From an uncultured Collinsella sp. (lineage in GTDB: Bacteria > Actinomycetota > Coriobacteriia > Coriobacteriales > Coriobacteriaceae), in NCBI GenBank assembly GCA_902478825.1, contig CABSMK010000001.1:1-33939 (forward strand): DNA of 33,939 nt, read 5' to 3'. The notes under the pieces were generated by a model. The model did no database searches and was not told where the DNA came from. It was given only the letters and a program-made list of their open reading frames with translations. The translations under genes were made by a program, and so were the position numbers. Positions 23,125-30,440 of this stretch are shown here, in pieces. Within the stretch, counting starts at the first letter, position 1; the number at the start of each line of letters is the position of its first letter.

Positions 23125-23152
23125 AGCGTTTTATCAGACGCGTACGGGGAGT

Positions 23153-23158
23153 ACAATC
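23153..23158 (+). promoter_or_regulatory. -10 box of ilvE transcript
   Basis: TACAAT, with no good -35 box at 17 bp. The expected transcription start falls at or within a base or two of the ATG at 23165, so the small upstream ORF may be read from a leaderless mRNA. Confidence 0.45.
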
Positions 23159-23164
23159 TCCTGC

Positions 23165-23314
23165 ATGCGAATCGATGTGCCATGGGCTTTGGTGTTGCCC
23201 GCGTGTCCCGTCCGGCTCTACGCTCCGGGCGTGCGACGTTGCGACGCGGTCGGCCTCGGTCCTTGCGTGCGAGTTCGCGAGTATGCAACTGTGTATGTAA
23301 GGAGCGACATATGA
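23165..23314 (+). CDS. Possible 49-residue upstream ORF coupled to ilvE
   Basis: An ATG-started ORF of 49 codons whose TGA stop overlaps the ilvE ATG (ATGA, 23311-23314). About 31% of residues are Val, Leu or Ile (nine Val, four Leu, two Ile), somewhat rich for a leader peptide, but they are not clustered like classical attenuators. Arg codons are also frequent. It begins close to the predicted transcription start. It may couple ilvE translation to its own, or may simply be a chance open frame in GC-rich leader sequence. The ilvE ribosome site AAGGAG lies inside it. Confidence 0.4.
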   Translation: MRIDVPWALVLPACPVRLYAPGVRRCDAVGLGPCVRVREYATVYVRSDI

Positions 23315-24363
23315 CTGTCGAGAAGAAGGATATCGATTGGGGTAGCCTCGGCTTTGGCTACATGAAGACCGATTACAGCTACGAGGCTCATTGGAAGGAT
23401 GGCGAGTGGGACGAGGGCGGCCTGACCACCGACCACACCCTGCATGTCTCCGAGTGCGGTGGCATCTTCCATTACTGCCAGGAGGTCTTTGAGGGCCTGA
23501 AGGCCTACACCGCCGAGGACGGCAGCATCGTCTGCTTCCGTCCCGACATGAACGCCGAGCGCATGTATAACTCTGCCCAGCGCCTCGAGATGCCCCCGTT
23601 CCCCAAGGATAAGTTTGTTGAGGCCGTCAAGCAGGTCGTTTCTGCCAACGCCGCTTGGGTTCCGCCCTTCGGTTCTGGTGCGACCCTGTACGTGCGTCCG
23701 TTTATGATCGGCTCCGGTGACGTGATCGGCGTGGCTCCCGCTCCTGAGTACACGTTCCGCATTCTCGTGACCCCGGTCGGTCCGTACTTTAAGGGCGGCC
23801 TCAAGCCCGTCAAGCTGCGCGTTTCCGAGTACGACCGCGCCGCACCGCACGGCACCGGCAATATCAAGGCCGGCCTGAACTACGCCATGTCCCTCAAGCC
23901 CACGATGGAGGCCCATCGCGAGGGTTATGCCGAGAACCTGTATCTCGACTCCGAGTCCCGCACCTATGTCGAGGAGACCGGTGGCGCGAACGTTCTGTTC
24001 GTGAAGGAGGACGGCACGCTCGTCGTTCCGCAGTCTCACACCGACTCCATCCTGCCCTCCATCACCCGTCGCTCGCTCGTTCAGGTCGCTGAGGACCTGG
24101 GCATGACCGTCGACCAGCGTCCCGTCGAGTGGGCTGAGGTCAAGGCCGGCACCTTTGTGGAGTGCGGCCTGTGCGGCACCGCTGCCGTCATCTCTCCGGT
24201 GGGCGAGATCGACAACAAGGTCTACGGTGCCGATGAGACCGTGACCTTCCCGGCTGGCTACACCGAGATCGGCCCCGTGATGAAGAAGCTTCGCGAGACC
24301 CTGACCGGTATCCAGTCCGGTGCTGTCGAGGACAAGCACAACTGGGTTTACACCGTCGCGTAA
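23311..24363 (+). CDS. ilvE: Branched-chain amino-acid aminotransferase
   Basis: A 350-residue PLP fold-type IV aminotransferase that interconverts Leu/Ile/Val and their 2-oxo acids with glutamate/2-oxoglutarate. The long form matches eukaryote-like/actinobacterial BCATs. Lys186 in GTGNIKAGLNYA is the expected PLP lysine; EVFEGLKAY, YVRPFMIGSG, YVEETGGANVLFV and ECGLCGTAAVISPV are family segments. ATG 23311 follows AAGGAG. The gene is single, preceded by an operator-like palindrome and a coupled small ORF, and followed by an exceptionally long hairpin and then a terminator. Confidence 0.95.
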   Translation: MTVEKKDIDWGSLGFGYMKTDYSYEAHWKDGEWDEGGLTTDHTLHVSECGGIFHYCQEVFEGLKAYTAEDGSIVCFRPDMNAERMYNSAQRLEMPPFPKDKFVEAVKQVVSANAAWVPPFGSGATLYVRPFMIGSGDVIGVAPAPEYTFRILVTPVGPYFKGGLKPVKLRVSEYDRAAPHGTGNIKAGLNYAMSLKPTMEAHREGYAENLYLDSESRTYVEETGGANVLFVKEDGTLVVPQSHTDSILPSITRRSLVQVAEDLGMTVDQRPVEWAEVKAGTFVECGLCGTAAVISPVGEIDNKVYGADETVTFPAGYTEIGPVMKKLRETLTGIQSGAVEDKHNWVYTVA

Positions 24364-24393
24364 TTTGCCTTACAGCTCTTGGCGAGCACGTCC

Positions 24394-24518
24394 GGGCAGA
24401 GAGCAAGTTCCCTCCCAGCGCGTCCTCGGACATGCAAGAAGTCCTCGCTGCGCACTTCGTGCGGCGAGGGCTTCTTGCGTCCTGCGGAGTGCGCTGGGAG
24501 GGAACTTGCTCTCTGCCC
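24394..24518 (+). repeat. Long intergenic hairpin C (after ilvE)
   Basis: Perfect 28-bp arms (24394-24421 and 24491-24518) enclose an internal loop and a second stem, GCAAGAAG/CTTCTTGC (24434-24441, 24471-24478). That continues through TCCTCGC/GCGAGGG to CGCAC-TTC-GTGCG at the tip. In total 125 nt fold back on themselves. It starts 30 bases after the ilvE stop and has no T-run. Pieces of the core (AAGTTCCCT, GTCCT, GCAAGA) resemble hairpin E at 33022-33150. Confidence 0.85.
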
Positions 24519-24570
24519 TGCGGCTCGGCGCTGTCGCGACGGGGGATTACTTGGCTGAATTAAAGATGGT

Positions 24571-24600
24571 GCGGGCCTTTTTGGCCGCGCTTTTTGTTTT
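24571..24600 (+). terminator. Terminator downstream of ilvE
   Basis: GCGGGCC-TTTTT-GGCCGCGC followed by TTTTTGTTTT. This is the true Rho-independent terminator, about 50 bases beyond hairpin C. Confidence 0.75.
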
Positions 24601-24617
24601 GCCGCGCATTTTATTTG

Positions 24618-24654
24618 GAGAAAAGAAAGGGCCCGAGGAGAATGCCCCGGACCC
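24618..24654 (-). terminator. Terminator of lemA
   Basis: On the minus strand GGGTCCG pairs with CGGGCCC, followed by TTTCTTTTC. It lies 40 bases beyond the lemA stop. Confidence 0.6.
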
Positions 24655-24693
24655 CAATAGGCCAATATGCTGGCGGAAAACTCGATTGTGTTC

Positions 24694-25245
24694 CTAGAAC
24701 TTGACGGTCGGTGCCTGGCGGGCAGCTTCGGCGGCCTCGAAGCCCTGGCGCTCCTTAAACTGGAAGATGCCGGCAAAGATAACAGCCGGGAACGTCTGAA
24801 TGGCGTTGTTGTAGCTGAGCACGCAGTCGTTGTAGCTCTGGCGCGCGTAGCTCACCTTGTTCTCGGTGTCCTCGAGTGTGGACTGGAGCTGCGTAAAGTT
24901 GGTGTTCGCCTTAAGGTCGGGGTAGGCCTCGGCGACGGCAAAGAGCTGGCGCAGCGCACCGGTCAGCACGTTGTCCGCTTCCATCTTGGCCTCGGGGGTG
25001 GTGGCGCTCACGGCGGCGTTGCGTGCGTTGACTACGGCGGCGAGCGTGTCCTGCTCGTGCTTGGCGTAGCCCTTGACGGTCTCGACCAGGTTAGGGATCA
25101 GGTCGTTGCGGCGCTGCAGCTGCGTGTCGATGTTCTGCCAAGCGTTATCGATGCGATTGCGCTTGGTGACCATGTTGTTGTAGATGCCGGCGATGGCACA
25201 GGCAATCACAACGAGAACAACGATACCGATGATGACGGGAAGCAT
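24694..25245 (-). CDS. LemA family protein
   Basis: A 183-residue membrane-anchored protein: an N-terminal transmembrane helix (residues 2-21, PVIIGIVVLVVIACAIAGIY), then a long helical bundle with family motifs RNRIDNAWQNIDTQLQRR, DLIPNLVETVKGYAKHE and AYPDLKANTNF, ending FKERQGFEAAEAARQAP. The function is not settled; LemA proteins often accompany membrane proteases or stress modules. Here it is alone, between ilvE and a TetR gene. The start ATG has GGAG upstream. Confidence 0.94.
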   Translation of the reverse strand: MLPVIIGIVVLVVIACAIAGIYNNMVTKRNRIDNAWQNIDTQLQRRNDLIPNLVETVKGYAKHEQDTLAAVVNARNAAVSATTPEAKMEADNVLTGALRQLFAVAEAYPDLKANTNFTQLQSTLEDTENKVSYARQSYNDCVLSYNNAIQTFPAVIFAGIFQFKERQGFEAAEAARQAPTVKF

Positions 25246-25380
25246 GATGTCTCCGTTTCGAATGGCAGCGGCGTCTTGCGCCGGCCGTTGTTGGTATAAC
25301 ACATCTAGTATACCCGCAACCTTTGGCGGTGCCGAACTTTCCGGTAAGCGTTATGTTTCAACCGGGAAGGAGGCACCAAT

Positions 25381-25404
25381 ATGGAACGGGTGGTACAGGT
25401 GTAA
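25381..25404 (+). CDS. Possible 7-residue micro-ORF upstream of TetR gene
   Basis: A strong AAGGAGG (25367-25373) is followed at normal spacing by ATG and a stop after MERVVQV. A TAAGAT box overlaps its end (25402-25407). It may be a regulatory leader ORF, or the ribosome site may be chance. The ORF is too short to judge by composition. Confidence 0.25.
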   Translation: MERVVQV

Positions 25405-25456
25405 GATATGCGACAAATTAAGGAATGCTGTCTACGCCTTGAGGATGGCGATACGG

Positions 25457-26041
25457 ATGGACCTTCGCATCAAGAAAACCTATCGTGCCCTGTTCGATGC
25501 CTTTACCGAGCTATTGGAAGAGCATCGGTTTGAGGATTTGACGGTTGCTATGCTTTGCGACCGTGCCCTGATTCGCCGCACGACGTTCTATAAGCATTTT
25601 CGCGATAAAAACGATTACTTTGCCTTCTATATCGATGAGCTTATGACGGGCTTGCCGCAAAACCGGACCGATGCAGCGGACGCGGAGCCGCTTGATGACG
25701 TACGGGCGCTTCGCCATGAGGTCTTTGACGATGCCATGAATATGATTCTGGCGCATGAGCAGCTCATGGATAACCTTTTGGCCAGCAGCATGTCGGGCAT
25801 GCTGACCGGCATGATTTGCGACCGCATTGCGCGTTCCATCCGCGAGCGTGTGATGAGCTCGCTTGCCGAAGATGCCCTGGCGCCCGTTTCGCTCGAGACG
25901 ACATCGGAGTTTATCGCCGGTGGCATTATTCGACTGTTCACAAATTGGTGGGAGTCGGGTCACGATCTCGAGCGTCGACCCGAGATAGCCGACGTGGTCG
26001 ATGCGCTGTTTGAGCGCACCATGACGCCGGTGCATCACTAG
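25457..26041 (+). CDS. TetR-family transcriptional regulator
   Basis: A roughly 194-residue regulator. The N-terminal HTH is ITYR-like: MDLRIKKTYRALFDAFTELL, then FEDLTVAMLCDRALIRRTTFYKHFRDKNDY with the family FYxHFxxK motif. The C-terminal half is a helical ligand domain of the TetR_C_8 or dihydroxyacetone-kinase-regulator type. The start is uncertain: ATG 25445 and 25457 are both in frame and neither has a well-spaced ribosome site (GAGG at 25440). A promoter TAAGAT at 25402-25407 would give a short leader. No obvious target lies beside it; LemA is divergent. The gene ends three bases from the tRNA. Confidence 0.88.
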   Translation: MDLRIKKTYRALFDAFTELLEEHRFEDLTVAMLCDRALIRRTTFYKHFRDKNDYFAFYIDELMTGLPQNRTDAADAEPLDDVRALRHEVFDDAMNMILAHEQLMDNLLASSMSGMLTGMICDRIARSIRERVMSSLAEDALAPVSLETTSEFIAGGIIRLFTNWWESGHDLERRPEIADVVDALFERTMTPVHH

Positions 26042-26044
26042 AAG

Positions 26045-26134
26045 TGGCGGAGAGAGGGGGATTCGAACCCCCGGAACGCTCTCGCGCTCAACGGTTTTCA
26101 AGACCGCCGCATTCAACCGCTCTGCCATCTCTCC
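26045..26134 (-). tRNA. tRNA-Ser (anticodon UGA)
   Basis: A 90-base tRNA with encoded CCA at 26045-26047. The acceptor stem GGAGAGA pairs with TCTCTCC, the anticodon loop is CTTGAAA (anticodon TGA), and there is a long variable arm typical of serine tRNAs (GAGCGCGAGAGCGTTC) and a T-loop GGTTCGAATCC. It reads UCA and, with wobble, other UCN codons. The minus-strand upstream region has a TATCAT -10 box. The gene is divergent from the tadA fusion. Confidence 0.97.
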
Positions 26135-26185
26135 GTGAGTCGTAATGATAGCATCGTTTTGAATTTGCAACAGGGAAGGCGAACG

Positions 26186-27961
26186 ATGACGATCACCGAA
26201 ATCGACGAGAAGTTCATGCGCGAGGCGCTGGCGGAGGCTCGCGCCGCTGCTGCGGTGGGCGAGGTACCGATTGGTGCCGTGGTGGTACGCGCGGGCGAGA
26301 TTGTCGCGAGGGCGCATAATCGCCGCGAACTCGACCAGGATCCTTCGGCGCATGCCGAATTTTTGGCCCTGTGTGCCGCCGCTCAGACGCTTGGACGCTG
26401 GCGCCTTTCCGATTGCACGGTTTACGTGACGCTCGAGCCCTGCTGTATGTGCGCGGGGCTTATGGTTAACGCGCGCGTGGGGCGTTGCGCGTATGGCGCG
26501 ACCGATGCCAAGGCGGGCGCGCTGGGTTCGCTGTACGACCTCAATGCCGATTCGCGCCTGAACCATCGGTTTAATGTGACCGCCGGCGTGCTGGCAGGCG
26601 AGTGCCGTGAAGCGCTGAGCAGCTATTTTGCTGGCCTGCGCGGTGTCGACGGCGTCGGTTGCGGTTTGAACCTTGAGGCGCATGCGGCTCACGCCGAGGC
26701 GCTCGCGGGTGTTGGAGATCTCGCCGACGAGACGGTCGACTTTGGCCCCGTGCGGCGGCGGCCCCGCCGTGTGCTGCTGGCGACCGACTCCTTCAAGGGC
26801 AGCGTGTCGAGTGCGCAGGCGGAGGAGGCCGTTGCCGAAGGCGTGCGCCGTGTGTGGCCCGATGCCGAGCTGGGCGCTTTGCCGCTGGCAGATGGTGGCG
26901 AGGGAACGCTCGATGCCATCGCCGCGCGCGGTGGCGAGCTCTCGACCTGTGAGGTTGCAGGCCCCTTGGACTATCGCGTGTCTGCCCGGATGCTGGTGGA
27001 CGACGAGCACGACTCGGCTGTAATTGAGATGGCCGAGGCGGCGGGTATTGGGTATTCACCCTGCACGAAATCGGCGGCGCTTGCGGCTTCGACCTATGGC
27101 GTGGGCGAGCTCATACTTCGCGCGGTCCGCGCGGGGGCAAAGACTATCTATATTGGTCTGGGCGGCAGTGCCACCAACGACGGTGGCGCCGGCATGCTGC
27201 AGGCGCTGGGTGCCCACCTTGTTGATGAGTGTGGCTGCAATATCGCCCCCGGTCTCGCGGGCCTTGAACATGTGGCGAGTATCGATTTGACACCAGCGCT
27301 TCGGGTACTGAATGGCGCGGGTCTTGTGGTGCTTTCCGATGTCGAGAATCCGCTCGTGGGGCGCCGCGGTGCACTGGCAGTGTTCGGTGGACAGAAAGGT
27401 CTGCCGACGGGGGATGCCGAGGCCCTGGGCAAGTACGACAGCTGGATGGTCGGTTACGGCCGCCTGCTCGATGCGGCGATTACCGGGGTGCGGGCTCAGG
27501 GGTTGTTGCGCGTGCCCGAGGGTGCACGGACATTTGGTTCGGTGCTCGGCGTGCCCGGTGCCGGTGCTGCCGGCGGCCTGGGTGCCGCGCTGCTGGCGCT
27601 CGGTGCCGAGTTGCGTTCGGGCGTGGAGACGGTGCTCGATCTGATTGGGTTTGACGAGCGCGTCCGCGATGTCGACCTGGTCATTACAGGCGAGGGTAAT
27701 ATGGACGAGCAATCCGCCGCCGGTAAGGCACCGGTGGGCGTGGCCCGTCGTGCGAAGCGATATGGCAAGCCGGTGGTCGCCGTCGTGGGCGGTCGTGCCG
27801 ACAACCTGGATGCGGCGTATGGGCAGGGTGTCGACTTAGTTCTGCCGGTCTGTCGCAGACCCATGCCCCTTGACCAAGCGCTCGACCCCCAGGAAGCCAC
27901 AATCAACCTCATCTGCGCCGGTGAAGCCGCCGCCCGATCCTACGACCTCGCCCGTATCTAA
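26186..27961 (+). CDS. TadA tRNA adenosine deaminase fused to glycerate kinase
   Basis: A 591-residue two-domain protein. Residues 1-153 are a complete TadA-type deaminase that makes inosine 34 in tRNA-Arg(ACG): HAEFLAL (His56 zinc ligand, Glu58 proton shuttle) and EPCCMC (Cys86, Cys89). Residues 154-193 form a linker. Residues 194-591 are a complete type-I glycerate kinase (GlxK/GarK family): VLLATDSFKGSVSSAQ, ADGGEGTLDA (236 on), GLGGSATNDGGAGM (325 on) and TGEGNMDEQSAAGKAPVGVA. No stop, frameshift or ribosome site separates the halves; GTG codons near 26750 lack one. The kinase phosphorylates glycerate for entry to glycolysis, so the functions are unrelated. ATG 26186 follows GGGAAGG. A merge of two adjacent genes by loss of a stop is the simplest origin. 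Confidence 0.88.
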   Translation: MTITEIDEKFMREALAEARAAAAVGEVPIGAVVVRAGEIVARAHNRRELDQDPSAHAEFLALCAAAQTLGRWRLSDCTVYVTLEPCCMCAGLMVNARVGRCAYGATDAKAGALGSLYDLNADSRLNHRFNVTAGVLAGECREALSSYFAGLRGVDGVGCGLNLEAHAAHAEALAGVGDLADETVDFGPVRRRPRRVLLATDSFKGSVSSAQAEEAVAEGVRRVWPDAELGALPLADGGEGTLDAIAARGGELSTCEVAGPLDYRVSARMLVDDEHDSAVIEMAEAAGIGYSPCTKSAALAASTYGVGELILRAVRAGAKTIYIGLGGSATNDGGAGMLQALGAHLVDECGCNIAPGLAGLEHVASIDLTPALRVLNGAGLVVLSDVENPLVGRRGALAVFGGQKGLPTGDAEALGKYDSWMVGYGRLLDAAITGVRAQGLLRVPEGARTFGSVLGVPGAGAAGGLGAALLALGAELRSGVETVLDLIGFDERVRDVDLVITGEGNMDEQSAAGKAPVGVARRAKRYGKPVVAVVGGRADNLDAAYGQGVDLVLPVCRRPMPLDQALDPQEATINLICAGEAAARSYDLARI

Positions 27962-27984
27962 GTCTTTCCGGGCAAGTCTCAATA

Positions 27985-28050
27985 AGTTGCGGTGGAATAG
28001 TTCCTGTTTTTGGCCTTGGGTCGTAAAACAGGAACTATTCCACCGCAACT
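27985..28050. repeat. Perfect 26-bp inverted repeat after tadA fusion
   Basis: Arms 27985-28010 and 28025-28050 are exact complements, with the inner ends TTCCTGTTTT and AAAACAGGAA, around a 14-base loop. It begins 23 bases after the stop codon. Inner T-tracts would allow some termination. It appears to be another dispersed palindromic type, from memory common in Collinsella. Confidence 0.85.
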
Positions 28051-28088
28051 CAAAAGTGGTCTTTTGGCCCTGTCCCAAATTAGCTATC

Positions 28089-28117
28089 TTGCCCCATCGG
28101 GCGGGAGCGGGTAAGAT
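28089..28117 (+). promoter_or_regulatory. Promoter of SRP RNA
   Basis: TTGCCC (28089-28094), 17 bp, TAAGAT (28112-28117). The start site is expected near 28124, shortly before the RNA stem. Confidence 0.65.
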
Positions 28118-28130
28118 ATACCGAGCGCCT

Positions 28131-28241
28131 AGCGCGTTCGATGGGTTCGGATGACGACATGTTCCGAATCTGGTCAGGTCCGGAAGGAAGCAGCCATAAG
28201 GAGCCTCTGTCGGGCATCCGAATCCATCGAGCGCACGGGCG
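28131..28241 (+). ncRNA. ffs: Signal recognition particle RNA, small bacterial type
   Basis: The universally conserved SRP domain IV is present: GGTCAGGTCCGGAAGGAAGC followed by AGCC and AAGGAGCC, with the GGAA tetraloop and the asymmetric loop that binds Ffh. Outer pairing runs between GCGCGTTCGATGGGTTCGGATG-type bases at 28132-28153 and the complementary 28215-28236. This is a 4.5S-type RNA of about 105-110 nt without an Alu domain. It guides membrane-protein ribosomes to FtsY. A T-run at 28242-28247 follows the last stem and probably ends the transcript. Confidence 0.95.
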
Positions 28242-28260
28242 TTTTTTGGTGCCGCGACAT

Positions 28261-28355
28261 GGCCCGGCCGGCGGCGAGGTATTTGGTGTCTCGCTGGTCC
28301 TCGGCTTTGCCTGCGGGATCGCTCGACTACCAAACACCTCGCCGCCGGCCGGGCC
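28261..28355 (-). repeat. Long intergenic hairpin D (after SRP RNA)
   Basis: Perfect 20-bp arms (28261-28280 and 28336-28355) are extended inward by six more pairs after one mismatch, then an irregular tip. Weak outer pairing (GGGCGTTTTTTGG with CCAAAAATCACCC) reaches 28238-28375. The inner A-C mismatch and one outer C-A mismatch become G-U on the minus strand, so pairing is better there. The 200 bases that follow, up to the exporter gene, hold only its promoter. Confidence 0.75.
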
Positions 28356-28510
28356 CCGTCGTCCAAAAATCACCCGTAAAGGCGCGTTAATCTGAACAAT
28401 TCAATCCCTTGTCTAGTGCTGCTCATTGGCTTTGCCAAAACATGTTCGGGCGCTTTGTCTCTGTGCCTAGTTTCCTGATTGTTTCGGGGGCTTGTTCTGT
28501 AACGAGTTGC

Positions 28511-28539
28511 TTACGCATCTCCAGGGCTCTCCGTACTAT
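28511..28539 (+). promoter_or_regulatory. Promoter candidate of second exporter operon
   Basis: TTACGC (28511-28516), 17 bp, TACTAT (28534-28539). Inverted heptamers CTATCAT and ATGATAG flank the start site (near 28536-28542 and 28564-28570) and may be an operator. No regulator gene adjoins this operon. Confidence 0.45.
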
Positions 28540-28583
28540 CATGAATCAGATTGAAGAGAGATGATGATAGGGAGCGCCTATAC

Positions 28584-30440
28584 ATGATTGAGCTGCTCAG
28601 GCGTTTTGGTGGTAAGTTTCGCCGGTATATGGTGGTTGGTCCTGCGTGCAAGCTGATCGAAGTGATCTTTGACCTGCTGACGCCGCTGGTGATTGCCCAG
28701 ATGATCGATAAGGGCATTGGCTCGCACGACGTGAGCGCCGTTATCCACTACGGCATGGTACTTGCCGCTATGGCCGTGATCGGCATCTCGTTTACGCTTG
28801 TCTGCCAAAAGATGGCGGCGCTCACCTCGCAGGGCATGGGCACCGACATTCGCGGCGCACTCTACAAGCACATCAACAAGCTGAGCTATGCTGAGCTCGA
28901 TCGCTTTGGCACGCCGTCGCTCATCACGCGCATTACCAACGACGTCAACCAGGTGCAGCTCGCCGTGGCACTGGGCGTGCGTATGCTCATCCGCTGGCCT
29001 TTCCTGGCGGTGGGCTCCATGGTCGCGGCCCTCGCCATCGACCTTAAGCTCGGCATCATCTTTTTGATTTGCACGCCCGCCATCGGCTTGGTGTTTTGGT
29101 TTGTCATGGCGCGCTGCATTCCGTATTACAAGCAGCTGCAGGCAAAGCTCGACCGTATCGCGCTTATCTGCCGCGAGGGCCTTTCGGGCGCTCGCGTGGT
29201 TCGTGCCTTTGTGCGCGAGGACCACGAGCGCAAGCGTTTTGCCGAAGCCGCCGACGACCAGGCTCATACCGCCATCGCGGTGGGCAAGCTCTCGTCGATC
29301 CTTAACCCCGTCACGTTTTTGGTGATGAACCTGGGCGTGTGCGCCATCCTGTGGGTGGGCGGCATCCAGGTCAACGTGGGTGAGCTCACGCAGGGCCAGG
29401 TCATGGCGTTTGTTAACTACATGACGCAGACGCTCACCTCTATCGTGTACGTCGCCAACCTGGTCGTGGTCTTTACCAAGGCGAGCGCCAGCGCGTCGCG
29501 CATCAATGAGGTGCTCAACTGCGAGCCGAGCATCACCGACGAGGGCAACCAGCCGGTCGCGCTGCCCGAGCCGAGCGAACTGGCGGGTGGCTCGGCTCCA
29601 GTCCCCGCGCTGAGCTTTGACCATGCGAGCTTTTCGTTTGGCGCGGGCGCGGCAAATGCCGTGAGCGATGTGACCCTGAAGCTGCCACTGGGCAAAACGC
29701 TCGGCATTATCGGCGGTACAGGCAGCGGTAAGTCCACGCTTGTCTCGCTTATCCCGCGCCTGTACGATGCGAGCGCCGGCAGCGTGAGCGTGATGGGCGC
29801 CGACGTGCGCGCCTGGCCGCTCGACCAGCTGCGCCGTGTGGTCGCGACCGTCCCACAGCGCGCGTCGCTGGTGAGCGGCACCATCCGCAGCAACCTGACC
29901 TGGCGCGATGAGGCGGCAACCGACGAGGAACTCTGGGCGGCACTCGACATGGCGCAGGCGAGCGAGTTCGTGCGCAACAAGCCGCAGGGGCTCGATGCCC
30001 CGGTCGAGGCCGGCGGCAAGAACTTCAGCGGTGGCCAGCGTCAGCGTCTGACTATCGCGCGCGCCTTGGTGGGCTCGCCGCAGGTTCTGATCATGGACGA
30101 CTCCGCCTCGGCGCTCGACTTTAAGACCGACGCGGCGCTTCGCCATGCCATTCGCGAGCGCAGCGTGCGCGGTGCCGCCGAGGGCGGGCTGCCGCTGACC
30201 ACGGTGATTGTGACCCAGCGCGTCTCGACCGTGCGCGACGCCGACATGATCTGCGTACTCGACCACGGCTCGGTTGCGGGCCTGGGCACGCACGATGAAC
30301 TGTACACGACCTGCCAGCTCTATCGCGAGATCTGCCAGTCGCAGCTTCGCCGCGAGGAGCTCGAGGGCCAGCAGGGGAGTGCGGCGCTCGTGCCCGCTCC
30401 AACCGCCCCCGCATCCGTCTGCACAAAGGAGGGCTGCTAA
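28584..30440 (+). CDS. ABC exporter half-transporter, degenerate-site subunit (second pair)
   Basis: A 618-residue type IV exporter half with six transmembrane helices, then a nucleotide-binding domain. Walker A is GGTGSGKST (377 on), the signature FSGGQRQR, and Walker B VLIMDDSASALD with Asp506 in place of the catalytic Glu. Gln545 (VTQRVST) replaces the H-loop histidine: the same two changes as in the 17594-19330 protein. An extra C-terminal tail (about 30 residues, EGQQGSAALVPAPTAPAS) ends in Cys. ATG 28584 has AGGGAG upstream at a slightly long distance. It is translated directly into its partner. Confidence 0.94.
   Translation: MIELLRRFGGKFRRYMVVGPACKLIEVIFDLLTPLVIAQMIDKGIGSHDVSAVIHYGMVLAAMAVIGISFTLVCQKMAALTSQGMGTDIRGALYKHINKLSYAELDRFGTPSLITRITNDVNQVQLAVALGVRMLIRWPFLAVGSMVAALAIDLKLGIIFLICTPAIGLVFWFVMARCIPYYKQLQAKLDRIALICREGLSGARVVRAFVREDHERKRFAEAADDQAHTAIAVGKLSSILNPVTFLVMNLGVCAILWVGGIQVNVGELTQGQVMAFVNYMTQTLTSIVYVANLVVVFTKASASASRINEVLNCEPSITDEGNQPVALPEPSELAGGSAPVPALSFDHASFSFGAGAANAVSDVTLKLPLGKTLGIIGGTGSGKSTLVSLIPRLYDASAGSVSVMGADVRAWPLDQLRRVVATVPQRASLVSGTIRSNLTWRDEAATDEELWAALDMAQASEFVRNKPQGLDAPVEAGGKNFSGGQRQRLTIARALVGSPQVLIMDDSASALDFKTDAALRHAIRERSVRGAAEGGLPLTTVIVTQRVSTVRDADMICVLDHGSVAGLGTHDELYTTCQLYREICQSQLRREELEGQQGSAALVPAPTAPASVCTKEGC

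Noticed and set aside
24394..24518. Retron or group II intron RNA as explanation for the long hairpins
   Set aside because: No reverse transcriptase gene lies in the window and the hairpins lack the expected flanking features.
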